DNA from: a virus
Direction: 5' to 3' (one strand)
DNA length: 20,283 nucleotides
Virus record (IMG/VR): IMGVR_UViG_3300032265_000498
Span: 1-20,283 of that record
Positions 7,814-14,913 of the stretch are shown here, piece by piece. The position numbers and the translations under genes were made by a program. The notes beneath the pieces are model-generated. The model saw nothing but the letters and a program-made list of their open reading frames with translations. It did not search any database and had not been told where the DNA came from. Every line of letters begins with the position of its first letter. Position 1 is the first letter of the stretch.

Positions 7814-7863
7814 GTACCCCATAATTAAAAAAACATTAAAACATCAAATAAATTGCACTCAGA

Positions 7864-8976
7864 ATGGAATATATCTATACCATAAATGCAGATGCAGAAG
7901 AGCCAATAATGCTAATAAACAAGCATATTGGAAGCGATGATGTTGAGGGGCAAGGCGTTGATGGTTCTATATTTATGCAAGAACTTTTAGCATTAGATTC
8001 TTTGAATAAAAAGCGAATACAAATTTGGATTAATTCGCCCGGAGGAATTGTAATGGATGGCTACAATATTTATTCTGCCATTTTAAAAACAAAAACCAAA
8101 GTTGATACATATTGCATTGGCATTGCAGCAAGTATAGCAGCGGTAATATTTCAAGCAGGTCGTAACCGTTGTATGGCAGATTATAGCCTTTTAATGTATC
8201 ACAACCCATACGGAGGCGATAGTGTAGAGTTAAAGAAAATGCGTGAAAGCATTGCCGTAATGATAGCAGAAAGAAGCGGTAAAAGTGTTGAAGCGGTGTT
8301 GAAAATAATGGATAAAACAACGTGGATGACTGCAACAGAGGCAAAACAATTAGGGTTTTGTGATGACATTGAGGAAAGTGCAAATTACAACGTTAAACAC
8401 GGAAACGCTAAGGCAATGTGGGACGCTGGTAAGGTAATGGCAAATAGTTTCATTAATCAAAATAAAAATTCAAGTAAAATGACAAATGTTGCAAACAAAC
8501 TCGGACTTATAGCCGATGCAAACGAAGATTCTATTGTTGCTGCAATCAATGCTTTACAAAACAAAGCTAAAAGCGATAGCGAAACAATGAAAAAAATGGA
8601 AGACGATTACGCTGAAGCAAAAGCTAAATTAGGCGAAATGGAGGACAAAATGAACGCCTTCAAAAAGAAAGCAGAGGAAGCGGACGAAGACAAGAAAAAA
8701 GCCGAAGACGAAGCTAAAGCAGCCAAAGCAAAGAATATGATTGACGGATTTGTAAAAATCGGTAAAATCAAAAATGAAAGTGTTGAAAAATGGACTGCTA
8801 AAGCAATTGCAGACTTTGACGGCACAAAAGAGTTGCTTGAGGAATTGCCTGTAAACGGTAAAGCTCCAGTAATGAATAGCATTACAGGGGGTGCAGATGC
8901 AAACGCTGAAAAGTTGCAAACAATGGTTATTGCTAACGCAATGAATGAAATCCGTAACAAGATTGAAACAAAATAA
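7864..8976 (+). CDS. ClpP-like head maturation protease fused to scaffold domain
   Basis: A 370-residue protein with an N-terminal ClpP-type (S14) serine protease and a C-terminal scaffold. The catalytic triad appears as S90 in IAASIAAV, H113 in MYHNPYG and D167 in GFCDD, matching the order and context of ClpP Ser, His, Asp. The oxyanion region is NSPGG (57-61). From about residue 206 the sequence becomes a Lys/Glu/Ala-rich coiled coil (about 235-290) and a C-terminal helical region, typical of capsid scaffolds cleaved during head maturation. Position immediately before the major capsid gene fits. An in-frame ATG at 8479 (M206) in an AAGTAAAATG context could start a separate 165-residue scaffold, as in lambda C/Nu3. 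Confidence 0.9.
   Translation: MEYIYTINADAEEPIMLINKHIGSDDVEGQGVDGSIFMQELLALDSLNKKRIQIWINSPGGIVMDGYNIYSAILKTKTKVDTYCIGIAASIAAVIFQAGRNRCMADYSLLMYHNPYGGDSVELKKMRESIAVMIAERSGKSVEAVLKIMDKTTWMTATEAKQLGFCDDIEESANYNVKHGNAKAMWDAGKVMANSFINQNKNSSKMTNVANKLGLIADANEDSIVAAINALQNKAKSDSETMKKMEDDYAEAKAKLGEMEDKMNAFKKKAEEADEDKKKAEDEAKAAKAKNMIDGFVKIGKIKNESVEKWTAKAIADFDGTKELLEELPVNGKAPVMNSITGGADANAEKLQTMVIANAMNEIRNKIETK
8479..8976 (+). CDS. Possible separate scaffold protein from internal in-frame start
   Basis: The ATG at 8479 lies in frame inside the protease gene, exactly where the protease domain ends and the scaffold part starts (MTNVANKLGL). Its upstream bases (CAAGTAAA) closely resemble those of the major capsid gene (CTAAGGTAAA before the ATG at 9003). 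Use of this start would give a 165-residue coiled-coil scaffold without protease. Nested protease/scaffold genes are known from lambda (C/Nu3) and Mu (I/Z). This is an inference from domain boundary and start context. Confidence 0.35.
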   Translation: MTNVANKLGLIADANEDSIVAAINALQNKAKSDSETMKKMEDDYAEAKAKLGEMEDKMNAFKKKAEEADEDKKKAEDEAKAAKAKNMIDGFVKIGKIKNESVEKWTAKAIADFDGTKELLEELPVNGKAPVMNSITGGADANAEKLQTMVIANAMNEIRNKIETK

Positions 8977-9002
8977 TTAAATCACAATTAAACTAAGGTA
9001 AA

Positions 9003-10046
9003 ATGTCAGAAGCATTAAACATTACAGATACCTCGTGGAGTGGTCCTGCTGCGAGTTATATGATTACTCGTGCAGTAGTTGCTGCCGATACAATTCAAAA
9101 GGGCTGCATTTACGTTGAAGATGGTATTCGCAAAAAGAAAACTATCCCTCGTATTGAAGTTTCAAATTTTATGCAAAAACGTACTGCAACTCCTGTGAGT
9201 AAAGGTACTGTTGATGTGGATGGCAGAGTGTTAACTCCTGCTGATTTGATGCTTTATTATGAGTTCAATCCTCGTGATTACGAACAGCATTTTTACGCTG
9301 AACAATTGCAACCTAAGTTATTAGGTCGTGAGTTACCGGTTAACGCTGAGAACTTTATGATGATGCAAACAATGAAGCGTTTAAATGAGTTTTTTGAAAA
9401 CGCTATTTGGAGAAGCCGTGTACAATATGACCCAACAGGGGATGCGGTTGACCCAACAACAAAAGGCGAAGCTGCAAGCGGTTCACCTTTTTATGATACA
9501 GACGGATTGCCTGCATTATTCTATTTTGATGGTATTATCAAAAAAGGATTAGATGCTGCCGATACTATCAAAGTATCAAGTCCTGCAACGTTGGTAGCTG
9601 GTACTGCTGGTGGCGGTCAAGAAAACATAGGCGATGCGTTTTTACGTTGTTTAAATTCAGTTCCAAAAGCATTGTTATTTAAGTATGGTGCAGCTGGGTT
9701 AAAGTTTCACGTTAGCTACGCAACAAAATTGATTTTTGAAGAGTGGTTAACCACTACTGCGGTATTCAAAAACAACAACTTTACAGAACAAGGTCAAAAC
9801 CTTTACAAAGGGTACACAGTAGCACCTTTGGCTGGTATGCCTGATAATACTATTGTGGTTTGTATCTCTAAGCCTGATGTTGATTCTAACCTTTGGTTAG
9901 GTATTAACTCAACAGAGGACAACCAATTGCAATTGATGAGACTGCAAAACAATAGTGAATTGTTCTTCGTAAAAGGATTGTTCAAAATGGATACGCAAAT
10001 AGGTTTTGCAGATCAATTGGTTATTTACACAACCATCACAGCTTAA
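9003..10046 (+). CDS. Major capsid protein (HK97-fold expected)
   Basis: A 347-residue protein directly downstream of the protease/scaffold gene, the universal place of the major capsid protein. The make-up fits the HK97 fold: an N-terminal arm, a long charged helix-rich region (about 95-145, with LNEFFENAIWRS), an insertion, and a C-terminal beta region with LKFHVSYATKLIFEEW and a final strand (DQLVIYTTITA). Length fits a capsid subunit. The start at 9003 has AAGG at 8995-8998, one of the few Shine-Dalgarno-like sites here, consistent with high expression. I cannot name the subfamily. The expected cleavage site by the protease is not evident by eye. Confidence 0.8.
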   Translation: MSEALNITDTSWSGPAASYMITRAVVAADTIQKGCIYVEDGIRKKKTIPRIEVSNFMQKRTATPVSKGTVDVDGRVLTPADLMLYYEFNPRDYEQHFYAEQLQPKLLGRELPVNAENFMMMQTMKRLNEFFENAIWRSRVQYDPTGDAVDPTTKGEAASGSPFYDTDGLPALFYFDGIIKKGLDAADTIKVSSPATLVAGTAGGGQENIGDAFLRCLNSVPKALLFKYGAAGLKFHVSYATKLIFEEWLTTTAVFKNNNFTEQGQNLYKGYTVAPLAGMPDNTIVVCISKPDVDSNLWLGINSTEDNQLQLMRLQNNSELFFVKGLFKMDTQIGFADQLVIYTTITA

Positions 10047-10057
10047 TTATTAACTTG

Positions 10058-10079
10058 GTAGCCCTTAGGGGCTACTTTA
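10058..10079 (+). terminator. Hairpin terminator after major capsid gene
   Basis: GTAGCCC at 10058-10064 pairs perfectly with GGGCTAC at 10069-10075 around a 4-base loop, followed by TTTAT. It begins 11 bases after the capsid stop. The T-run is short, so it may be a partial terminator that lowers read-through after the capsid gene. Confidence 0.55.
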
Positions 10080-10095
10080 TAAAAATTTATTTAAA

Positions 10096-10524
10096 ATGAA
10101 AAAATTATTATTTGTTTTATTTTTTGCCTTAATTGGCTTAGTGAGTAATGCACAAAAGACTACACCAAGATTTGGCACAGTAGCAGGAGATGATAATACA
10201 GGACGTGTATTAACGTACAAGTACATTAACGCTACGGATGCTGCTGGTGCTGATAGCCTTTATTTAGTGCCTTGCAATTGGAAAACAATTGTAAGAATTG
10301 CATTGACTGATAGCTTTTCACTTAAAAACCCAAGCATTGTAAAATCTTATGCAGGCGATAATATATTAATTATTGCAAGCGGAGCAAGTGGGAAAAAATT
10401 AAAATTTGTCGGTTCAAATTGGTTATCAACAGGAACAGCAACTTTATCGAGTGTAGGTCGTGCCGTTATTCAATTAGTGTTTGACGGTTCAAAATGGGTT
10501 GAAGTAGATAGAACAGTACAATAG
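10096..10524 (+). CDS. Protein with Sec signal peptide, between capsid and tail genes
   Basis: The 142-residue product starts with MKKLLF, a hydrophobic core of about 12 residues (LFVLFFALIGLV) and a likely signal peptidase I site after SNAQ (residue 20), the common Bacteroidetes form. The mature 122 residues are beta-rich with one Cys and no recognised enzyme motif. The C-terminal part (ILIIASGASGKKLKFVG... then VFDGSKWVEVDR) resembles the last strand region of phage fibre or decoration proteins. It sits alone between two terminators (10058-10079 and 10534-10562), like a moron gene. Options are an exported host-altering protein, or a head decoration protein whose N-terminus only looks like a signal peptide. 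No clear promoter was seen in the 49-base gap before it. Confidence 0.75.
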   Translation: MKKLLFVLFFALIGLVSNAQKTTPRFGTVAGDDNTGRVLTYKYINATDAAGADSLYLVPCNWKTIVRIALTDSFSLKNPSIVKSYAGDNILIIASGASGKKLKFVGSNWLSTGTATLSSVGRAVIQLVFDGSKWVEVDRTVQ

Positions 10525-10533
10525 TATTTAACT

Positions 10534-10562
10534 AAAAAGGGCTGCTAATTGTAGCCCTTTTT
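10534..10562 (+). terminator. Rho-independent terminator
   Basis: Bases 10534-10545 (AAAAAGGGCTGC) pair with 10551-10562 (12 pairs, one G-U) around the loop TAATT. The right arm ends in TTTTT and the left arm begins with AAAAA, so it could act on both strands. It lies 9 bases after the stop of the signal-peptide gene and shares the GTAGCCC core with the hairpin at 10058-10079. Confidence 0.85.
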
Positions 10563-10576
10563 ATAAACCAAATTTT

Positions 10577-10807
10577 ATGAACATTGAAATAATTAAAAAA
10601 GCAGTTGCAGGGTTACCTCACGTAAAAACGGTATGGGTAGAGGGTAACAATGTTTTTATTCACGAAAAAAAAGGTGCTGAGAAAGTAGAATTAGAAACTA
10701 TTGCAGCACAACCAAGTGAACCAGTTGTACCGGTTACAGAACCAGCAGCACAACCAAGTGAACCAGTTGCAAAAGCGGACACAACATCTACTAACAAGAA
10801 AAAATAA
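10577..10807 (+). CDS. Small acidic/Pro-rich protein with internal repeat, unknown function
   Basis: A 76-residue protein I do not recognise. The first 40 residues look like a small folded beta-alpha unit (IEIIKKAVAGL, then TVWVEGNNVFIHEKK). The rest is a disordered-looking tail with two copies of AAQPSEPV separated by VPVTEP, ending in a lysine run. The repeat is exact at DNA level. It lies between the terminator and the tail sheath gene, 5 bases before the sheath start, so it is probably co-transcribed with the tail genes. Functions such as head-tail completion or a small virion component are possible but not shown. Confidence 0.65.
   Translation: MNIEIIKKAVAGLPHVKTVWVEGNNVFIHEKKGAEKVELETIAAQPSEPVVPVTEPAAQPSEPVAKADTTSTNKKK
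10703..10769 (+). repeat. Two exact 25-base direct repeats, period 42
   Basis: The same 25 bases (starting GCAGCACAACC, ending CCAGTTG) occur at 10703-10727 and 10745-10769, both in the same reading frame and both encoding AAQPSEPV. The exact identity suggests a recent tandem duplication in the linker of the small protein. Confidence 0.9.
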
Positions 10808-10812
10808 TTACA

Positions 10813-12336
10813 ATGGCACTAAATGACATAGTATTCGTTAAAGGGCAAGGGGGCTTAGGCAGACCAGCACAAGGCGAAGATTTTATAAGTGGTTTATTGC
10901 TATATTCTGACGATTTACCAAGTGGCTTTGATTCATCACATAGGGTTAGACCTGTATTAAGTGTTGCACAAGCTGAATCATTGGGAATTGTAAACGATTA
11001 TAGCGATGGTACTGCACCAACAGGTAGTATATATTTTGATAACATTGGCGATGACGGAGACTATGTAAATGTTCAAGTTGCCGAAATTAACGGAGTTATT
11101 GATTTAGGTACTTATGTAAAAAGCCCTGCTGAAAGTACATATTTGCAACAAGTGCAAGCGTTAGCTGCTGTAATTAATGCGGGTACTTATAAACACGGAT
11201 ATACGGCAGTTGGTGCTGGTACTCTTTGTACTATAACAGCACCTAAAAGAAATGGTATTTTCTTAAATACAGGAACGCCTATAACAGTAACAACAAATCC
11301 GGGTGCTACAATTGCAGTTGATATGGTTGTGGTTCAATTTTCAGGTGGTATATATAGCAAACTTGCTTTATATCATTACCACGTTAGCGAGTTTTTTAGA
11401 TTAAACCCAACAGGCAAGTTATTCATTGGAATTTACGCTCCTACAATGGGGTATAATTTTGAAGAACTAACATTATTGCAAACGGCAGCAGGTGGCAAAT
11501 GTAGACAAATTGCTATTTATCATTTAGAAAATAGTTTAGATTCTACAAACATTACAGCTATACAAAGTGTTTGTAACACAAACGCCTCCAATCATAAACC
11601 TTTTAGCGTTCTTTATGGTGCAGATTTAATGGGTGCAGACTTATCTAGTGATTTAACAAATTTGCAGACATTAACTGCTTCAAATGTAAGTGCAATCATT
11701 AGTCAAGACTTTGGCGGTTTAGGTGGTTATTTGTACAAGCATTGTGGTCGTTCTATAACAAACATTGGAGCGTTAGCAGGTTCTGTTAGTGCTGCAAAAG
11801 TAAGTACAGATATTGCGTGGGTTGCAAACTTTAACATCTCAAACGGTGTAGAATGTGATACTGTAGGTTTTTCAAACGGTCAATTGCTTAATGAAATATC
11901 ACAGCAATTACTAAATCAATTGGACGATTACAGATACATATTTCTAATTAAGTATGTAGGTGTGAATGGTACATATTGGAATGATAGCCACACAGCTATT
12001 ACAATTGCAAGCGATTACGCTTATATTGAAAACGTTAGAACTATTGATAAGGCAATTAGAGGAGTTTATTCTACATTAATACAAGACTTAAACAGCCCTT
12101 TAAAACTTAATGCAGATGGAACTTTAACAGATGCAACAGTAGCATATTTTGAAAGCGAAGGCGGTTTGCCTTTAGCACAAATGGCAAGGGATAGCGAATT
12201 AAGTGCTTACTCTGTTATTGTTGATCCAACGCAAAACGTTTTATCTACAAGCAATCTAAATGTTACAGTAAAATTATTGCCGATAGGTGTTGCAAGACAA
12301 ATCACCGTAAATATTGGCTTCACAACTAAAATTTAA
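10813..12336 (+). CDS. Tail sheath protein (DUF2586-like)
   Basis: A 507-residue protein that fits a contractile tail sheath. The N-terminus begins with a short strand and a glycine-rich loop (GQGGLGRPAQGE). A long alpha/beta middle with SIYFDNIGDDGDYVNVQVAE follows. The C-terminal domain ends in VNVTVKLLPIG-like strands (TSNLNVTVKLLPIGVARQ) and a final ITVNIGF strand that donates to the neighbouring subunit in known sheaths. I associate it with DUF2586, found in many Bacteroidetes phages. Sheath proteins contract to drive the tube through the host envelope. Its neighbour is the tube gene, 6 bases downstream, as in other myoviruses. Confidence 0.75.
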   Translation: MALNDIVFVKGQGGLGRPAQGEDFISGLLLYSDDLPSGFDSSHRVRPVLSVAQAESLGIVNDYSDGTAPTGSIYFDNIGDDGDYVNVQVAEINGVIDLGTYVKSPAESTYLQQVQALAAVINAGTYKHGYTAVGAGTLCTITAPKRNGIFLNTGTPITVTTNPGATIAVDMVVVQFSGGIYSKLALYHYHVSEFFRLNPTGKLFIGIYAPTMGYNFEELTLLQTAAGGKCRQIAIYHLENSLDSTNITAIQSVCNTNASNHKPFSVLYGADLMGADLSSDLTNLQTLTASNVSAIISQDFGGLGGYLYKHCGRSITNIGALAGSVSAAKVSTDIAWVANFNISNGVECDTVGFSNGQLLNEISQQLLNQLDDYRYIFLIKYVGVNGTYWNDSHTAITIASDYAYIENVRTIDKAIRGVYSTLIQDLNSPLKLNADGTLTDATVAYFESEGGLPLAQMARDSELSAYSVIVDPTQNVLSTSNLNVTVKLLPIGVARQITVNIGFTTKI

Positions 12337-12342
12337 TAAGAT

Positions 12343-12756
12343 ATGATACCTTTAATTAATGGCATAAATTACAGTTGGGCAAATATCACATTAACACTTT
12401 TTGGAGTGCCAGTTGTGGGAATTACTAAAATTGAATACAAGCGTAAACAGAAAAAAGAAAATAACTACGGTGCAGGTTCACAGCCTACAAGTCGAGGTTA
12501 TGGCAACTATGAATATGAGGGTAGCATTGAATTGTACGTTGACGAATGGAAGCGTATCATTGCTTCAAGTCCGGGTCGTGACCCGTTAGCAATTGCTCCT
12601 TTTCCTATTACAGTTGTTTTTTCAGGTGCTGGAATTACAGCTGAAAAAGATGTTTTGCAAAGTGTTGAATTTATGGAAGATCCATTAACGGCAAATCAAG
12701 GGGACACAAAATTAATGGTAACAATTCCATTAATTATTGGTGCAATTGATAAATAA
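12343..12756 (+). CDS. Tail tube protein
   Basis: The 137-residue product fits a contractile-tail tube protein: beta-rich with a central helix (about residues 64-76, VDEWKRIIA) after a loop (NYGAGSQPTSRGYG), and strands around ITVVFSG and LMVTIPLIIG. A YEYEGSIELYV strand and the closing hydrophobic strand are typical of tube folds. Gene order supports it: sheath before, tail assembly chaperone and tape measure after. Length is in the usual range (about 120-170). I recognise the pattern and position, not a named family. Confidence 0.75.
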   Translation: MIPLINGINYSWANITLTLFGVPVVGITKIEYKRKQKKENNYGAGSQPTSRGYGNYEYEGSIELYVDEWKRIIASSPGRDPLAIAPFPITVVFSGAGITAEKDVLQSVEFMEDPLTANQGDTKLMVTIPLIIGAIDK

Positions 12757-12766
12757 CCTATTTTTG
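12737..12766 (+). promoter_or_regulatory. Candidate Bacteroidetes promoter upstream of tail chaperone gene
   Basis: TTG at 12737-12739 and TATTTTTG at 12759-12766 are separated by 19 bases. This matches the Bacteroidetes -33/-7 pattern (TTG, TAnnTTTG). A start near 12773 would leave a leader of about 10 bases before the ATG at 12783. AT-rich sequence makes chance matches common, so confidence is low. Confidence 0.25.
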
Positions 12767-12782
12767 TCGTAAATTATTTTTT

Positions 12783-13118
12783 ATGACAGAACAAGAAATA
12801 CAAGCAAAAGCGGATGAACTAAGCATTAGAGAACAATGTAAGGTTCATCCGTTGGTGTTTAAAGCCGAGGGCGAAGAAGAACAAGTTGTTGGGTTTATAA
12901 AAGAACCTCCAAGGTTTGTTAAACTTCGTGTAATGGATAAGGCTATGAATGCACCTATGACAAGTGCAGCGGAGGTTGTAGATGGGTATTTATTGAAAGC
13001 TGATAGCGATAGTCGTATTTACGATGAAAAGCCTGAAAACGATAAGTATTATTTAGGTGCTGTTTGGGAGGCTTACAACTTAATCTCGATGTCAATTAAT
13101 CAGTTTAAAAAAAAATAG
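12783..13118 (+). CDS. Tail assembly chaperone, short form (gpG-like)
   Basis: The 111-residue product lies between the tail tube and the tape measure, where tailed phages place the tail assembly chaperone. It is a small, charged, mixed alpha/beta protein with a Lys-rich end. The zero-frame stop (TAG 13116-13118) comes directly after nine consecutive A at 13107-13115. This resembles the G form of lambda G/GT and Mu gp41/gp42-type chaperones, which bind the tape measure protein during tail assembly. The second form reads on through a -1 frameshift and is listed separately. A candidate promoter lies just upstream. Confidence 0.75.
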   Translation: MTEQEIQAKADELSIREQCKVHPLVFKAEGEEEQVVGFIKEPPRFVKLRVMDKAMNAPMTSAAEVVDGYLLKADSDSRIYDEKPENDKYYLGAVWEAYNLISMSINQFKKK

Positions 13119-13285
13119 CTGAGGCAATTATTGACGATTCGGCTTGTGATGCGATAACGGAGTGGGAAAGTTTAATACAATTTTATTTTCACGTTGACCC
13201 CGACACTTTGGATGAGGATAAATTTGCAAGGTATGTAGGCAGATTAAAATATGCTTTAAAGAAAACAAATCAATGGAGTAATTAA
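13115..13285 (+). CDS. Frameshift extension of tail assembly chaperone (T part of GT-like product)
   Basis: This stretch is open in the -1 frame for 56 codons and ends with TAA at 13283-13285, which overlaps the tape measure ATG. It has no ATG, and the frame is closed upstream by TAA at 13106-13108, so it can only be reached by slipping inside 13107-13115 (A AAA AAA in the zero frame). Joined to the upstream gene it would give 167 residues. The extension (IAEAIIDDSACDAITEW..., ...RYVGRLKYALKKTNQWSN) is helical and Trp-containing. A -1 shift here is the known chaperone mechanism in tailed phages. Transcriptional slippage on the A9 run would give the same product. Not verified experimentally. 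Confidence 0.75.
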   Translation: MAEAIIDDSACDAITEWESLIQFYFHVDPDTLDEDKFARYVGRLKYALKKTNQWSN

Positions 13286-14913
13286 TGGCAGCAGAAAAAG
13301 TAGAATATGAGTTATCGCTTAAAGATTTGCTTAGTGGCAAAATTAAAGAAGCTGATAGCAATGCAAGGCAACTTGACGGAACTATGTCAACACTGCAAGG
13401 CACTATTGGAAAAGTAGGGGCTGCTATTGGTATTGCTTTTGGGTTAAGTGCGATTAAAGATTTTGGGATGTCAATGATTGCAGCAGGTACAACTGTTGAA
13501 AATGCACAAACAGGATTAACAACTTTATTAAAAGATAGTAATGAGGCTTCGGGTGTTATTAAAAACACTATGGAAGATGCAACAAAAACTCCATTTGCAT
13601 TTGAGGGGTTATTAGCTGCCAATAAAGCCTTAATTAGTGCAGGTGTTGAATCAAAACAAGCAAGAGAAGATGTTTTAAATTTATCAAACGCAATTGCAGC
13701 AACAGGCGGAGGTGATGTTGAATTGCAAAGAATGGTTGTAAATTTACAACAAATTAAAAATGCTGGTAAGGCAACCGCATTAGACATTAAGCAATTTGCT
13801 TATGCAGGCGTTAATATTTACAAAGTTTTAGCCGATGCAACGGGACAACCAATATCCAAAGTAAAGGATATGGAAATAAGCTATGATAATTTAACTATGG
13901 CTTTGAAAAAAGCACACGCTGAGGGAGGTATTTATTATCACGGATTAGAAAATATGGCAGGAAATACAAGTGTTCAAATATCTAATTTGGGCGATGCTAT
14001 GTTTCAGCTAAAAAACAAAATGTTTACTGATTTAAAACCTGCTATTACCGCAACCATACAAACATTATTTGAGTTTATTGATAAATTAAAACAAGGATGG
14101 GAGTGGGTCAAAAGAAACCAAGATACAATAGTGCCGCTTGCCAAAACAGTTGGTAGTTTATGGTTGGCTTTTAAAGGGGCTTCAATACTGCAAGGTGTAA
14201 CATCGGCACTTAGTGGATTAATACCCGTTTTAGTTGGCACGGCGGAAGCAACAACAGCATTTCAAGCAGCAATGACTTTAGCACTTGGGCCAGTTGGGTT
14301 ATTAGTTGCAGCATTGGGAACTTTGGCATTTGCTTACTATTCAGCAGGTGAAGCAGAAAAGAATTTGCAAAGGGTTCACGATGAATATGCAAGTGTTGTC
14401 GGTGGTTATGAAGAGGAAACTATTGATAAGTTAATAAGCAAATATGAAAAGTTAGGCAAAACAAGAGAAGATGCTTTGCTTTGGTCTTTGTTAGAAGAAA
14501 AAAAGAAAATACAGGAAGAGTTAGAACCATTGGAAAGGCGTTTGGTTAGTATGCAGCAAGAGGAGAATAATAGCTTTTGGTTTCAATCACTATCACATAC
14601 AGAGGCTCAAAAAGAGAAATTGGAGGGGGATATTGAAACTTTAAAAGCTAGATTAGCAACAACTGCTACATATACAGGTAAAAGCAAAGTTGCTAAAACA
14701 AAAGGCAATCACGACGAACCAGTAAAAGACCTTGCACCAAAAGGGGCAACAGGTCAAAAAGTAGTAACTATTAATATTTCAATTGCAAAAATGATTGAAA
14801 CATTTAAAATATCAACGGCAAACATTCAAGAAAGCAGCAGCAAGGTTAGAGAATTGGTAGCACAAACTTTATTGAGTGCTGTAAATGATAGTCAAATAAC
14901 CGCAGGAATATAA
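13285..14913 (+). CDS. Tail tape measure protein
   Basis: A 542-residue protein with the tape measure domain in its first half: a helical N-terminus, hydrophobic stretch about 41-57, TGLTTLLKD at about 76-84, TPFAFEGLLAANKALISAG at 102-120, and NLSNAIAATGG. Hydrophobic helices lie about 328-353, and a Lys/Glu coiled coil follows (about 400-470). Tape measures set tail length, threading the tube lumen and being ejected with DNA. At the usual 0.15 nm per residue, 542 residues would give a tail near 80 nm (an inference). No lysozyme or peptidase motif was seen. The start overlaps the frameshift extension's stop, and the stop overlaps the next gene's ATG by one base. Confidence 0.85.
   Translation: MAAEKVEYELSLKDLLSGKIKEADSNARQLDGTMSTLQGTIGKVGAAIGIAFGLSAIKDFGMSMIAAGTTVENAQTGLTTLLKDSNEASGVIKNTMEDATKTPFAFEGLLAANKALISAGVESKQAREDVLNLSNAIAATGGGDVELQRMVVNLQQIKNAGKATALDIKQFAYAGVNIYKVLADATGQPISKVKDMEISYDNLTMALKKAHAEGGIYYHGLENMAGNTSVQISNLGDAMFQLKNKMFTDLKPAITATIQTLFEFIDKLKQGWEWVKRNQDTIVPLAKTVGSLWLAFKGASILQGVTSALSGLIPVLVGTAEATTAFQAAMTLALGPVGLLVAALGTLAFAYYSAGEAEKNLQRVHDEYASVVGGYEEETIDKLISKYEKLGKTREDALLWSLLEEKKKIQEELEPLERRLVSMQQEENNSFWFQSLSHTEAQKEKLEGDIETLKARLATTATYTGKSKVAKTKGNHDEPVKDLAPKGATGQKVVTINISIAKMIETFKISTANIQESSSKVRELVAQTLLSAVNDSQITAGI

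Noticed and set aside
8607-8960. Minus-strand frame that seems to begin with a signal peptide
   Set aside because: Its hydrophobic Phe/Ser/Ala make-up is the antisense of the Lys/Glu/Ala coiled coil of the scaffold. No independent support.
12401-12589. 62-codon plus-strand frame inside the tail tube gene
   Set aside because: Out-of-frame shadow of the tube gene with no domain or coupling.
13128-13787. 219-codon minus-strand open frame
   Set aside because: It is antisense to the tape measure and chaperone extension, has no coupling to any gene, and its protein is low-complexity Ser/Ala/Leu-rich as expected for a shadow frame.
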